Shown: positions 1-8,582, counted from the stretch's first letter. The stretch is 20,825 bases of DNA from an uncultured Eudoraea sp. (GCA_905479615.1 CAJQNH010000118.1:1-20825), one strand, 5' to 3'. Program-made: numbers and translations. The notes: a model not told the origin generated them from the sequence alone.

Positions 1-190
1 CAATAAAGTTGATGAGGCTGATAAGGTTTTCGAAGACAACGCTGTGCGCATCATCGTTGATAAGAAGAGTTTTCTCTATCTGGTAGGAACAACTCTGGAA
101 TATTCCGGAGGGCTCAATGGTAAGGGATTCGTTTTTAATAATCCTAATGCACAGCGCACATGTGGCTGTGGCGAGAGTTTTTCATTATAA
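1..190 (+). CDS. sufA: A-type iron-sulfur carrier (HesB/IscA/SufA family), C-terminal part
   Basis: The first 190 bases are the 3' end of a gene whose start lies outside the window; the frame runs from base 2 to a TAA at 188-190. The visible ~62 residues include the segment VGTTLEYSGGLNGKGFVFNN followed by the terminal TCGCGES motif. The Cys-Gly-Cys pair is a hallmark of A-type carriers, which bind Fe-S clusters or iron through these cysteines plus one further upstream (not visible here). The family receives clusters from the SUF scaffold and passes them to apoproteins in the cytoplasm. sufB starts 33 bp downstream, so this is the visible head of the suf operon. SufA, IscA and ErpA cannot be told apart from the C-terminus, so the symbol rests on context. 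Confidence 0.85.
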   Translation, partial: NKVDEADKVFEDNAVRIIVDKKSFLYLVGTTLEYSGGLNGKGFVFNNPNAQRTCGCGESFSL

Positions 191-223
191 AATAAGGGAT
201 CCCTGTGAGGGATTTAATAGCCT

Positions 224-1669
224 ATGGCATATACCGAAGAAGAATTAAAAAAAGAACTGGAAACCAAAGAGTATGAATATGGTTTCTATACTGATATTGA
301 GTCTGATACCTTTCCCAAAGGGTTAAATGAGGACATTGTTATCGCTATTTCTAAAAAGAAGGAAGAACCTGAATGGATGACTTCATGGCGACTCGAAGCT
401 TTTCGGGCGTGGAAAGAAATGAAAGAACCCGAATGGGCTAATATCAACTATAAAAAGCCTGATTTTCAAAATATTTCATACTATTCAGCACCTAATAAAA
501 AACCGAAATACGAAAGTTTAGACGAAGTTGATCCTGAATTATTGGATACATTTAAAAAACTTGGAATTTCTTTAGATGAACAAAAAAAGCTGGCCGGGGT
601 GGCAGTGGATATTGTAATGGATTCAGTTTCCGTTGCAACTACTTTCAAAAAAACACTGGCAGAAAAAGGAATAATCTTTTGCTCTATCTCAGAAGCAATA
701 AAAGAACATTCGGAATTAGTTAAAAAGCACCTTGGCACTGTAGTTCCACAAAAGGATAATTTCTATGCTGCTTTAAATTCTGCAGTATTCTCAGACGGAT
801 CTTTTTGTTACATCCCCAAAGGGGTTAGATGTCCAATGGAATTGTCAACTTATTTTAGAATAAATCAGGCTGGCACCGGACAATTTGAACGTACGCTGGT
901 TATTGCAGATGAGGGAAGTTATGTGAGTTATCTGGAAGGGTGTACTGCACCATCGAGAGATGAAAACCAATTACACGCTGCCGTAGTAGAACTTATCGCT
1001 CTGGACAATGCGGAAATTAAATATTCCACAGTTCAAAACTGGTTTCCCGGTGATAAAGAAGGTAAAGGGGGAGTATACAATTTTGTCACAAAAAGAGGGT
1101 TGTGCGAGAAAAACGCCAAAATCTCCTGGACACAGGTAGAAACCGGCTCAGCAATTACCTGGAAGTACCCATCCTGTATTTTAAAAGGAGATAATTCTAT
1201 AGGCGAATTCTATTCCATCGCGGTAACCAATAATTATCAGCAGGCCGATACCGGAACTAAAATGATCCATTTAGGTAAAAACACTAAAAGCACGATTATT
1301 TCTAAAGGGATTTCCGCCGGGAAGTCTCAAAACAGCTATAGAGGTTTGGTACAGGTGAATAGCAGGGCTAAGAATGCCAGGAATTTTTCGCAATGTGACT
1401 CTTTGCTGATGGGAAATGACTGCGGGGCACATACTTTTCCATATATAGAAGTAAAGAATAAAACGGCACAGATTGAACATGAAGCCACCACTAGTAAAAT
1501 AGGGGAAGATCAAATTTTTTATTGCAATCAGAGAGGAATAGAAACGGAAAAAGCTATTGCACTAATTGTAAACGGTTTTAGCAAGGAAGTACTTAACAAA
1601 CTCCCCATGGAATTTGCTGTTGAGGCCCAAAAGTTATTGGAAATCAGCCTTGAAGGTTCAGTAGGTTAA
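224..1669 (+). CDS. sufB: Fe-S cluster assembly scaffold protein SufB
   Basis: The 481-aa protein is SufB, the core scaffold subunit of the cytoplasmic SufBC2D complex on which Fe-S clusters are built. The C-terminal beta-helix core carries NFSQCDSLLMGNDCGAHTFP. C391 matches the position of the sulfur-accepting Cys405 of E. coli SufB. H419 and E420 in IEHEATTSK match E. coli His433 and Glu434, and the Cys-to-Glu distance (29 residues) is the same. CTAPSRDENQLHAAVVE and the end segment EDQIFYCNQRGI are also typical. The length matches the family (about 480-495 aa). The ATG at 224 gives a normal N-terminus and lies 33 bp after the A-type carrier gene. It is followed after 5 bp by the MBL lipoprotein gene, which implies co-transcription. 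Confidence 0.97.
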   Translation: MAYTEEELKKELETKEYEYGFYTDIESDTFPKGLNEDIVIAISKKKEEPEWMTSWRLEAFRAWKEMKEPEWANINYKKPDFQNISYYSAPNKKPKYESLDEVDPELLDTFKKLGISLDEQKKLAGVAVDIVMDSVSVATTFKKTLAEKGIIFCSISEAIKEHSELVKKHLGTVVPQKDNFYAALNSAVFSDGSFCYIPKGVRCPMELSTYFRINQAGTGQFERTLVIADEGSYVSYLEGCTAPSRDENQLHAAVVELIALDNAEIKYSTVQNWFPGDKEGKGGVYNFVTKRGLCEKNAKISWTQVETGSAITWKYPSCILKGDNSIGEFYSIAVTNNYQQADTGTKMIHLGKNTKSTIISKGISAGKSQNSYRGLVQVNSRAKNARNFSQCDSLLMGNDCGAHTFPYIEVKNKTAQIEHEATTSKIGEDQIFYCNQRGIETEKAIALIVNGFSKEVLNKLPMEFAVEAQKLLEISLEGSVG

Positions 1670-1674
1670 TTACT

Positions 1675-2550
1675 ATGAAAAAATATATAGCATTATTGGT
1701 AATTGTCGTCTTATTTGCCTGTAAAGAAACAAATAAGGAAGTAGCGAATGTGTCTGAAAGTAAGGAAGAAATCTCTAAAGCCGACGTGAAGCTTTATTCC
1801 TTTGATGGGGGTACTGTTGTCGTAAACACATTAGGACTTTTTGCTCAGGATGAGAGCTATAAAGGTCAAAGCAAGGAATTTGCAGATGCATTTTATGTTA
1901 TTCAACACCCAAAAGGCAACCTAATGTGGGATGCCGGCCTTCCTGAATCTTTGGTTGGGCTCCCAGAACCGTATACCTCACCTGATGGTGCTTTTACGGT
2001 TTCCCGTAAGGATTCAGTTTTAAATCAATTAAAACAAATTGGAATGACCCCTGACGATTTTGAATACATATCTCTTTCTCATACTCATTTTGATCATAGC
2101 GGGCATGCTAATGTATTTAAGAATGCGACATGGCTTGTACAGAAAGACGAGTATGATTTTGTAACCGGACAAGAAGTGCAAGAAAAGAATCCGGATATGT
2201 ACAACGCGATTAAGGATTTAAAAAATATTAAAAAGATCAATGGAGATTTTGATGTATTTGGAGATGGAACCGTGGTATTAAAATATATGCCGGGTCATAC
2301 ACCGGGACATCAGGCTTTATTTCTTGATTTAAAAGAGCACGGACCTCTGCTTTTATCCGGAGACCTTTATCATTTTTATGAAAACAGGGAGTATAAAAGA
2401 ATTCCAATTTTTAATTATGATGTAGCGCAAACCAGAGAGAGCATGAAAAAATTTGAAGCTTTTGCTGAAGAAATGAAGGCTAAGGTGTATTTACAACATC
2501 AAAAAGACGACTTTAATAAAATGCCAAAAGCACCTCAATATTTAAACTAA
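1675..2550 (+). CDS. MBL-fold metallohydrolase lipoprotein (AHL-lactonase-like) inside the suf operon
   Basis: The 291-aa protein begins with a lipoprotein signal (MKKYIALL..., lipobox LFAC, lipidated Cys16) and is therefore probably exported and membrane-anchored. The mature part is a metallo-beta-lactamase fold. HTHFDHSGH at residues 136-144 gives metal ligands H136, H138, D140 and H141; GHTPGHQALF supplies a further His, and SGDLYHF supplies the bridging Asp and a His. This arrangement resembles the N-acyl-homoserine-lactonase-like branch, but the substrate cannot be read from sequence. The gene sits 5 bp after sufB and 7 bp before sufC, so it is surely co-transcribed with cytoplasmic SUF genes although its product should act outside the cytoplasm. 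No role in Fe-S assembly can be claimed from motifs. Confidence 0.9.
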   Translation: MKKYIALLVIVVLFACKETNKEVANVSESKEEISKADVKLYSFDGGTVVVNTLGLFAQDESYKGQSKEFADAFYVIQHPKGNLMWDAGLPESLVGLPEPYTSPDGAFTVSRKDSVLNQLKQIGMTPDDFEYISLSHTHFDHSGHANVFKNATWLVQKDEYDFVTGQEVQEKNPDMYNAIKDLKNIKKINGDFDVFGDGTVVLKYMPGHTPGHQALFLDLKEHGPLLLSGDLYHFYENREYKRIPIFNYDVAQTRESMKKFEAFAEEMKAKVYLQHQKDDFNKMPKAPQYLN

Positions 2551-2557
2551 AGAGAGT

Positions 2558-3310
2558 ATGTTAAAAGTAAATAATCTGCACGCAGGTGTAGAAGGGAATG
2601 AAATATTAAACGGAATAAACCTGGAAGTAAAGGCAGGAGAGGTACATGCTATTATGGGCCCTAATGGTTCAGGGAAAAGCACCCTTGCCTCAGTAATTGC
2701 CGGAAAGGAAGAATTTGAAATTACAGAAGGGAATATCGAATTAAATGGTGTAGATCTTGTAGACACTTCTCCTGAAGAAAGAGCTCACAAAGGAATTTTT
2801 CTTTCATTTCAATATCCTGTTGAAATTCCCGGCGTTTCCGTAACCAATTTTATGAAAACGGCAATAAATGAGTCCAGGAAAGCACGCGGATTAGAAGACA
2901 TGCCGGCTAACCAAATGTTGAAACTTATCCGGGAGAAATCTGAATTGCTGGAAATAGATAGAAAGTTTTTATCTCGTTCTTTAAATGAAGGATTTTCAGG
3001 TGGCGAAAAAAAGCGAAACGAAATTTTTCAAATGGCTATGTTAGAACCAAAACTCGCCATTTTGGATGAAACAGATTCTGGCCTGGATATTGATGCCTTG
3101 CGAATTGTGGCCAATGGTGTCAATAAACTTAAGAGTAAAGACAACGCTATAATAGTTATTACTCATTACCAGCGATTGTTGGAATATATTATTCCGGATT
3201 TTGTACATGTTATACACGAAGGTAAAATTGTAAAATCAGGCACCAAAGAATTGGCGTTGGAATTGGAGGATAAGGGATACGATTGGTTAAAAAATGAGTC
3301 GGTTGTCTAA
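2558..3310 (+). CDS. sufC: SUF system ATPase SufC
   Basis: The 250-aa protein is the ABC-type ATPase of the SufBC2D scaffold; in this family ATP binding drives conformational change in SufB-SufD, and there is no membrane transport domain. Walker A GPNGSGKST lies at residues 34-42 (K40), the ABC signature FSGGEKKRNE near 146-155, Walker B LAILDETDSGLD at 167-178 with catalytic E171, and the switch His in VITHYQRLL near residue 203. The KKRNE form of the signature is typical of SufC and unlike transporter ATPases. The length matches the family. The start is 7 bp after the MBL lipoprotein stop; 71 bp separate it from sufD. Confidence 0.97.
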   Translation: MLKVNNLHAGVEGNEILNGINLEVKAGEVHAIMGPNGSGKSTLASVIAGKEEFEITEGNIELNGVDLVDTSPEERAHKGIFLSFQYPVEIPGVSVTNFMKTAINESRKARGLEDMPANQMLKLIREKSELLEIDRKFLSRSLNEGFSGGEKKRNEIFQMAMLEPKLAILDETDSGLDIDALRIVANGVNKLKSKDNAIIVITHYQRLLEYIIPDFVHVIHEGKIVKSGTKELALELEDKGYDWLKNESVV

Positions 3311-3381
3311 TATTCTGGTTGAATTAATTGATTATTTGAAAGGGAATTGTTTTATATAGGCAATAAACAGTAAACAAAATT

Positions 3382-4698
3382 ATGGATTTAAAGGATAAAC
3401 TGGTTTCTTCATTCCTGGCATTTGAGAACAATATAGATGTAGATCATCCGGTTCATGATATACGCTCTGAGGCAATTAAGAACTTCGAACTTAAAGGTTT
3501 TCCTAATAGAAAAGAGGAGGCCTGGAAATACACCTCACTGAACAGTATACAAAAGGTAGATTTCAGCATCTTTCCAAAAGAAACAAATGCCCTGGAATAT
3601 AAGGATGTTAAGCGGTATTTTCTTCATGAGATAGATACTTATAAGATAGTATTTATTGATGGTGTATATAGCTCATTCCTTTCTGAAACTACGCATGACG
3701 GGGTAGATATATGCCTTATGAGCGCTGCTTTAAGCAAACCCATGTATAAGCAGATAATAGATGTTTACTTTAATGAAGTAGCCTCAAAAGACGAATCGCT
3801 AACTACATTGAACACAGCATTCAGTAAAGAGGGGGCTTATATTTATATCCCTAAAAATAAAATGCCTAAAAAGCCAATAGAAATATTGCATTTTGCCACG
3901 GGGAATGAAGCTGCATTGTTACTCCAACCCCGAAACTTAATTATTGCAGAGGAAAATGCCGAACTTCAGATTATAGAGCGTCATCAGAGCCTTACCTCAA
4001 ATGAAGTATTAACAAATTGTGTTACTGAAATTTTTGCTGCGAAAAATGCTATTATAGATTATTATAAAGTTCAAAATGACGTCAAAAATGCGTCCTTAAT
4101 AGATAATACCTACATTTCTCAAAAGAGCAATAGTGTAGTGAAGGTCCATACCTTTTCCTTTGGAGGTAAGTTAACCAGGAATAATCTTAATTATTACCAG
4201 AATGGGGAATATATTGATTCTACCATGAAAGGGGTAACTATACTTGGTGAAAAACAGCATGTAGACCATCATACCCTGGTACATCACAGACAGCCTAATT
4301 GCGAAAGTCATCAGGATTATAAGGGAATTTATGGAGAAAAGTCTATGGGAGTATTCAATGGCAAAATCATAGTGGATAAGATCGCTCAAAAGACGAATGC
4401 CTTTCAACAAAACAATAATATTTTAATTAGTGATAAGGCTACTATCAATACCAAACCACAACTGGAAATCTTTGCAGATGATGTAAAATGTTCTCATGGA
4501 TGCACTATTGGTCAATTAGATGAAGAGGCAATGTTTTATCTGCAAACCAGAGGAATACCAAAAAAAGAAGCTGCGGCACTCTTGATGTACGCTTTTGCCA
4601 ATAACGTGTTGGCGAGTGTTCGAATTCCTGAATTAAAAATGAGAATTAATAGGCTGATTGCTAATAAATTGGGGGTTCAACTGGGATTTGATCTTTAA
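3382..4698 (+). CDS. sufD: Fe-S cluster assembly protein SufD
   Basis: The 438-aa protein is SufD, the SufB paralogue that completes the SufBC2D scaffold and is linked to iron entry. The N-terminal helical part contains the typical KGFPNRKEEAWKYT segment (about residues 38-51). The C-terminal core has DDVKCSHGCTIGQLDEEAMF, in which H372 matches E. coli SufD His360, followed by YLQTRGI and PKKEAAALLMYAFA. The beta-helix middle contains HHTLVHHRQPNCESHQDYKG. The length matches Bacteroidetes SufD. It is preceded by 71 bp and followed after 32 bp by sufS. I see no convincing promoter in the gap before it, so it is probably read from the upstream operon promoter. Confidence 0.96.
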   Translation: MDLKDKLVSSFLAFENNIDVDHPVHDIRSEAIKNFELKGFPNRKEEAWKYTSLNSIQKVDFSIFPKETNALEYKDVKRYFLHEIDTYKIVFIDGVYSSFLSETTHDGVDICLMSAALSKPMYKQIIDVYFNEVASKDESLTTLNTAFSKEGAYIYIPKNKMPKKPIEILHFATGNEAALLLQPRNLIIAEENAELQIIERHQSLTSNEVLTNCVTEIFAAKNAIIDYYKVQNDVKNASLIDNTYISQKSNSVVKVHTFSFGGKLTRNNLNYYQNGEYIDSTMKGVTILGEKQHVDHHTLVHHRQPNCESHQDYKGIYGEKSMGVFNGKIIVDKIAQKTNAFQQNNNILISDKATINTKPQLEIFADDVKCSHGCTIGQLDEEAMFYLQTRGIPKKEAAALLMYAFANNVLASVRIPELKMRINRLIANKLGVQLGFDL

Positions 4699-4730
4699 TA
4701 TTTAGTTTAGCTATAAATAGCTCTTTCCTT

Positions 4731-5957
4731 ATGATTATAACCAAATTGGATATTGAAACTATTCGCCGGGATTTTCCTATTCTCAAAAGGGAAGTTAATG
4801 GATACCCGTTGGTTTACCTTGATAATGCGGCTACTTCGCAGACACCAAAACAAGTCATAGATGTTATTGTAGATTATTATTCTCGCTATAATGCTAATAT
4901 TCATAGGGGCGTGCATACCTTATCTCAGGAGGCTACGGATGCTTATGAAAACGCACGTATAAAGGTTCAAAAGCATATAAATGCAGCTGAACCTTATGAA
5001 ATTATTTATACTTCAGGCACAACAGATAGCATTAACCTGGTGGCTAATGGTTTTACATCATTTCTAAAAAAAGGAGATGAGATACTGGTATCTGCTATGG
5101 AACACCATTCCAATATCGTTCCCTGGCAAATGTTATGTGAACGAACGGGGGCTATCTTAAAAGTAATTCCAATGGACCAGGAGGGAGACCTGATTATGGA
5201 GGAATACACCAAGTTGCTTTCGAAGTGCACTAAATTGGTAATTTGTAATCATGTATCCAATGCGTTGGGCACTATAAACCCAATAGAACAAATTATTTCA
5301 TTAGCGCATAAGGTCGGAGCAGCTGTTCTTATTGACGGCGCTCAGGCGGCACCCCATATCAAAGTAGATGTTCAAAAGTTGAATGTTGACTTTTACACAA
5401 TTTCTGCACATAAAATTTGTGGGCCAACCGGGGTAGGTATTTTGTATGGGAAGGAAGAATGGCTCACGAAATTACCACCATATCAGGGTGGAGGAGAGAT
5501 GATAGCCGAGGTCACCTTTGAAAAAACAACTTATGCCGATTTGCCTCACAAGTTTGAAGCAGGGACTCCAAATATATGTGGTGGAATAGCTTTTGGTGCA
5601 GCGCTGGATTATATGAATTCTTTAGGTTACGAGGCAATCGCCAGTTATGAAAAAGAGCTCCTGGAATATGCTACTAAGGAACTTAGAGCCATCAATGGGC
5701 TAAAAATATACGGAACTTCCGAGCATAAAACATCAGTTATATCCTTTAATATTGAAGGGATTCATCCTTATGACATAGGTACGATTCTGGACAAATTAGG
5801 AATTGCGGTAAGAACCGGGCATCATTGTGCGCAACCCGTTATGGATTACTTTAAAGTACCGGGAACGGTAAGGGCAAGTTTTAGCTTTTATAATACCAAA
5901 AAAGAAGTGGATATTCTTGTAGAAGGGGTAAAGAAAGCCAAACAGATGTTAAGCTAA
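4731..5957 (+). CDS. sufS: Cysteine desulfurase SufS
   Basis: The 408-aa PLP enzyme converts L-cysteine to alanine and keeps the sulfur as a persulfide for Fe-S assembly. K228 in ISAHKICGPTG is the PLP-binding lysine and corresponds to E. coli SufS Lys226. C366 in RTGHHCAQP is the persulfide cysteine and corresponds to Cys364. VYLDNAATSQTP near the N-terminus, MEHHSNIVPW and LIDGAQAAPH (PLP-contacting Asp) are all in place. The short loop around the active cysteine and the RTGHHCAQP motif place it in the group II (SufS/CsdA) enzymes, not IscS/NifS. It is 32 bp after sufD and is followed by its partner sufE. Confidence 0.97.
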   Translation: MIITKLDIETIRRDFPILKREVNGYPLVYLDNAATSQTPKQVIDVIVDYYSRYNANIHRGVHTLSQEATDAYENARIKVQKHINAAEPYEIIYTSGTTDSINLVANGFTSFLKKGDEILVSAMEHHSNIVPWQMLCERTGAILKVIPMDQEGDLIMEEYTKLLSKCTKLVICNHVSNALGTINPIEQIISLAHKVGAAVLIDGAQAAPHIKVDVQKLNVDFYTISAHKICGPTGVGILYGKEEWLTKLPPYQGGGEMIAEVTFEKTTYADLPHKFEAGTPNICGGIAFGAALDYMNSLGYEAIASYEKELLEYATKELRAINGLKIYGTSEHKTSVISFNIEGIHPYDIGTILDKLGIAVRTGHHCAQPVMDYFKVPGTVRASFSFYNTKKEVDILVEGVKKAKQMLS

Positions 5958-6031
5958 ACAATGCTTGTTATCATTTTCCCAAACTATTGAAAACGACTAA
6001 TACTTATTGTATTTTAGCCGAAATCCTTTTT

Positions 6032-6454
6032 ATGAGTATTGAAGAAATTCAGAATGAAATTGTAGAAGAGTTTTCCATGTTTGATGACTGGATGCAGCGG
6101 TATGAATATATGATAGAATTAGGTAAATCACTTCCAATAATTGAAGAGCGGTATAAAACAGATGACAATATAATCAAAGGTTGCCAGAGTAAGGTTTGGG
6201 TGCATGCAGAATTAGAGGAGGACAAACTGGTTTTTACCGCCGATAGTGATGCCATTATTACTAAAGGTATTATTGCCATTTTAATTAGAGCTTTTAGCAA
6301 TCAAAGGCCAATAGATATTATAGAGGCAAATACAGATTTTATAGATCAAATAGGACTTAAAGAGCATTTATCTCCAACCCGTGCTAATGGGTTGGTAAGC
6401 ATGATAAAGCAATTGAAATTGTATGCCATTGCATACCAAACACAATTGAATTAA
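6032..6454 (+). CDS. sufE: Sulfur acceptor protein SufE
   Basis: SufE takes the persulfide sulfur from SufS and delivers it to SufB. I place the start at the ATG at 6032, giving 140 aa beginning MSIEEIQNEI, the usual family start. This puts the acceptor cysteine of IIKGCQSKVWV at residue 51, the same number as in E. coli SufE. A longer in-frame reading begins at a TTG at 5987 but adds 15 atypical residues. That TTG (5987-5989) and TATTTTAG at 6010-6017 are 20 bp apart and resemble a Bacteroidetes -33/-7 pair with one mismatch, so this stretch could be an internal promoter rather than coding (weak). There are 74 bp from sufS and 18 bp to the DUF59 gene. Confidence 0.95.
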   Translation: MSIEEIQNEIVEEFSMFDDWMQRYEYMIELGKSLPIIEERYKTDDNIIKGCQSKVWVHAELEEDKLVFTADSDAIITKGIIAILIRAFSNQRPIDIIEANTDFIDQIGLKEHLSPTRANGLVSMIKQLKLYAIAYQTQLN

Positions 6455-6472
6455 ATAATTAATCCAGGAGAT

Positions 6473-6799
6473 ATGAGTGAAACAGCGGTAAATACACAGG
6501 AACTTGGCGAGAAAATAGTAACCGTTCTCAAGACAATTTATGATCCCGAAATTCCCGTGGACATTTATGAATTGGGATTAATCTATGATGTTTTTGTGAA
6601 TGAAGATAGGGATGTAAAAATATTGATGACGCTTACTTCCCCAAATTGCCCTGTAGCAGAAACTTTGCCAGTTGAGGTAGAAGAAAAAGTAAAATCTTTG
6701 GATCTTGTTAAAGATGCGGAAGTTGAAATTACCTTTGATCCACCCTGGACACAGGAGTTAATGAGTGAGGAGGCGAAGCTAGAGCTGGGGATGTTGTAA
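6473..6799 (+). CDS. SUF-associated DUF59/MIP18-family Fe-S maturation protein (SufT-like)
   Basis: The 108-aa single-domain protein belongs to the DUF59 (MIP18/PaaD-like) family found in many SUF operons and implicated in Fe-S cluster maturation or carriage. The diagnostic features are DPEIPVDIYELGLIYDV (about residues 24-40) and the conserved Cys59 in LTSPNCPVAETLP, followed by the typical FDPPWTQELMSEEAKLELGML C-terminus. It lies 18 bp after sufE, which fits co-transcription. The biochemical step is less well defined in the family than for SufBCDSE. The name SufT is used for related proteins, but I do not assert orthology. Confidence 0.93.
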   Translation: MSETAVNTQELGEKIVTVLKTIYDPEIPVDIYELGLIYDVFVNEDRDVKILMTLTSPNCPVAETLPVEVEEKVKSLDLVKDAEVEITFDPPWTQELMSEEAKLELGML

Positions 6800-6828
6800 C
6801 AACTTAAAATTTGTTATTACTAATAGGT

Positions 6829-7011
6829 ATGGGAAACAAAAGACTGACTAAATCTAACGATAAAGTATTACTAGGGGTTTGTGGAGGTATTGCTGAATTT
6901 ATTGGATGGCCCAAAAAAACAGTAAGAATTTCCTGGCTGGTACTTACTTTGTTTGGATTAGGGATTTTTGTATATCCTATATTGGCTTTGATCATGCCCG
7001 CAGCAGATTAA
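6829..7011 (+). CDS. Small PspC-domain membrane protein
   Basis: This encodes 60 aa from the ATG at 6829. A longer in-frame reading from a TTG at 6811 adds only MLLLIG and is less likely. The sequence NKRLTKSNDKVLLGVCGGIAEFIGW is the classic PspC-domain N-terminus, followed by one hydrophobic segment (about residues 28-54, ISWLVLTLFGLGIFVYPILA) ending in IMPAAD. PspC-type proteins are inner-membrane proteins, and the best-studied one signals envelope stress. A stand-alone 60-residue PspC domain is common in Bacteroidetes and its role is not known. It is 29 bp downstream of the DUF59 gene and 50 bp before the DUF2480 gene, so it is probably part of the suf transcript. Confidence 0.88.
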   Translation: MGNKRLTKSNDKVLLGVCGGIAEFIGWPKKTVRISWLVLTLFGLGIFVYPILALIMPAAD

Positions 7012-7061
7012 GGAGGTATTGATTTTGATAATTATAGGGCAGAATAAAAATTGTAAAGAAA

Positions 7062-7565
7062 ATGTCTGAAATAGTAAATAGAGTAGCCCAAAGTAAACTC
7101 CTTACATTTGATCTGGAAGATTATTATCCGGCTGGCGAACGAGTGCTTTTAGATATAAAAGAATGGCTTTACGAAGAAATTATTCTAAAGGAAAAGGATT
7201 TTAGGGCACATGTAGCAAATCATGATTGGGAACAATACAAAAATGTTTTTGTCGCCCTTTGCTGCTCTTCAGATGCCATAATTCCTGGCTGGGCTTACAT
7301 GTTAGTCTCTACAAAATTACAACCGTATGCAAAGAAAGTGGTTTTAGGCTCTATGGAAGATCTTGAGACTACTCTTTTTCAGCCTATTATTGAAGACCTG
7401 GATATCTCTGATTTTAAAGATAAACCTGTTATAATTAAAGGGTGCAGTAATAAACCAGTACCACCAAATGCCTATTTATGGGCTACCATTAAGCTTCAAC
7501 CGGTAGCTAAAAGTATAATGTATGGTGAAGCTTGCTCTTCTGTTCCTTTGTTTAAAAGGAAATAG
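7062..7565 (+). CDS. DUF2480 family protein
   Basis: The 167-aa protein is recognised as DUF2480 from MSEIVNRVAQSKLLTFDLED, the segment ALCCSSDAIIPGWAYMLV (about residues 63-80) and KGCSNKPVPPNAYL (about 126-139). There is no signal peptide or membrane segment, so a cytoplasmic protein is expected. Three cysteines lie in short conserved-looking settings (the CCSS pair and KGCSNKP), which would suit metal or Fe-S handling, but this is inference only. Its place after the suf genes, with gaps of 50 bp before and 68 bp after, suggests a functional link to Fe-S assembly. No biochemical function can be assigned from sequence. Confidence 0.88.
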   Translation: MSEIVNRVAQSKLLTFDLEDYYPAGERVLLDIKEWLYEEIILKEKDFRAHVANHDWEQYKNVFVALCCSSDAIIPGWAYMLVSTKLQPYAKKVVLGSMEDLETTLFQPIIEDLDISDFKDKPVIIKGCSNKPVPPNAYLWATIKLQPVAKSIMYGEACSSVPLFKRK

Positions 7566-7598
7566 AAATCATTTTTATTAAATTTTTCCAACAATCCT

Positions 7599-7606
7599 TA
7601 CATTTG
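7599..7606 (+). promoter_or_regulatory. Putative Bacteroidetes -7 element for the DUF3078 gene
   Basis: TACATTTG matches the Bacteroidetes -7 consensus TAnnTTTG exactly and ends 27 bp before the DUF3078 start codon. The expected -33 region (about 7575-7579) is T-rich but has no clear TTTG. The last gene of the cluster may therefore also be transcribed on its own. Confidence 0.45.
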
Positions 7607-7633
7607 TTGTTCTAAATAAAAACACTAGACATT

Positions 7634-8560
7634 ATGAAAAGATTATTATTAATACTGGCCTTGGCAGGAAGCACATTTAATTCTTTGGCCCAAACGAAAG
7701 ATGAATTAGACGCAGAAAAGGCGAGTAAAAATGATTCCATAGCTGCTATTCAGGGCAGAGTCGATGATATTCAGGCTCAGATAGATGCTTTGCCGGGTTG
7801 GAAAGTTGGGGCCTTCGGAACAATTGGAGGAAGTTTTTCCGGGTTTAATAATTGGTACGCTCAAGAGACTCCTAATAACTCCGCAGGAACAATAGGTTTT
7901 ACTGTTAATGGTTTTGCCAATAGAAATGAAACTAAATACTTCTGGAGGAATGCACTTACGTTAAATCTTAATTGGGTGAAATTTGATGATAAGGATGATC
8001 CGGATGATCAAAGCGGTTTTAGACAGGCCACAGATGTATTTAATATTTCTTCTTTATATGGATATAAATTAAGTGAAAAGTTTGCCCTTTCGGGACTTGG
8101 AGAATACAGAACCACAATTTTATCCAACTTTAACGATCCCGGTTATCTTGATCTTGGTGTGGGAGCTACATGGACTCCTGTAAAAGATCTTTTTGTAGTA
8201 ATCCATCCAATAAACTACAACTTTGTATTTAGCAGTGGAGATTCAGTTTTCGAGTCCTCTTTTGGGGCAAAGATCGTTGCTGATTACAGTAAAGATTTGG
8301 GCCCAATCAACTTTAAAACAAACCTGTCTATATTTTCAAGTTACAAGAGCTCTGATTTGTCTAACTGGACCTGGACGAACTCCTTCAGTTATACTTTATG
8401 GAAAATGATAGGAATTGGCTTTGATTTTGGTCTGAGAGATAATAAGCAGGAGGCGCTTAACTACGCCCTTACTACTTTGGGAGACCCAAATGCTACTTTT
8501 GATAATATTGATAACGATCTTCAAACATACTATACGTTAGGATTAAGCTATAAGTTTTAG
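7634..8560 (+). CDS. DUF3078 family outer-membrane-type beta-barrel protein
   Basis: The 308-aa protein starts with a Sec signal peptide (MKRLLLILALAGSTFNSLAQ, probable cleavage after Ala19). A short charged, probably helical stretch follows (about residues 22-53), and then GWKVGAFGTIGGSFSGFNNWY, a typical DUF3078 opening. The rest alternates polar and aromatic residues as in outer-membrane beta-strands and ends with TYYTLGLSYKF, an aromatic C-terminal residue usual for outer-membrane barrels. The substrate or role is unknown. It is the last gene before a strong terminator at 8583-8614 and has its own -7 match at 7599-7606, so it can be a readthrough product of the suf operon, an independent unit, or both. 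Confidence 0.87.
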   Translation: MKRLLLILALAGSTFNSLAQTKDELDAEKASKNDSIAAIQGRVDDIQAQIDALPGWKVGAFGTIGGSFSGFNNWYAQETPNNSAGTIGFTVNGFANRNETKYFWRNALTLNLNWVKFDDKDDPDDQSGFRQATDVFNISSLYGYKLSEKFALSGLGEYRTTILSNFNDPGYLDLGVGATWTPVKDLFVVIHPINYNFVFSSGDSVFESSFGAKIVADYSKDLGPINFKTNLSIFSSYKSSDLSNWTWTNSFSYTLWKMIGIGFDFGLRDNKQEALNYALTTLGDPNATFDNIDNDLQTYYTLGLSYKF

Positions 8561-8582
8561 CACGGCCCGAATATTCATAACT

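Noticed and set aside
5987..6031. TTG-initiated N-terminal extension of SufE
   Set aside because: The ATG at 6032 gives the usual family start and places the acceptor cysteine at residue 51; the 45 extra bases look more like a promoter-type sequence.
8223..8408. 61-codon frame inside the DUF3078 gene
   Set aside because: It is a different frame of a well-supported signal-peptide-bearing gene, with no start context or recognisable domain.
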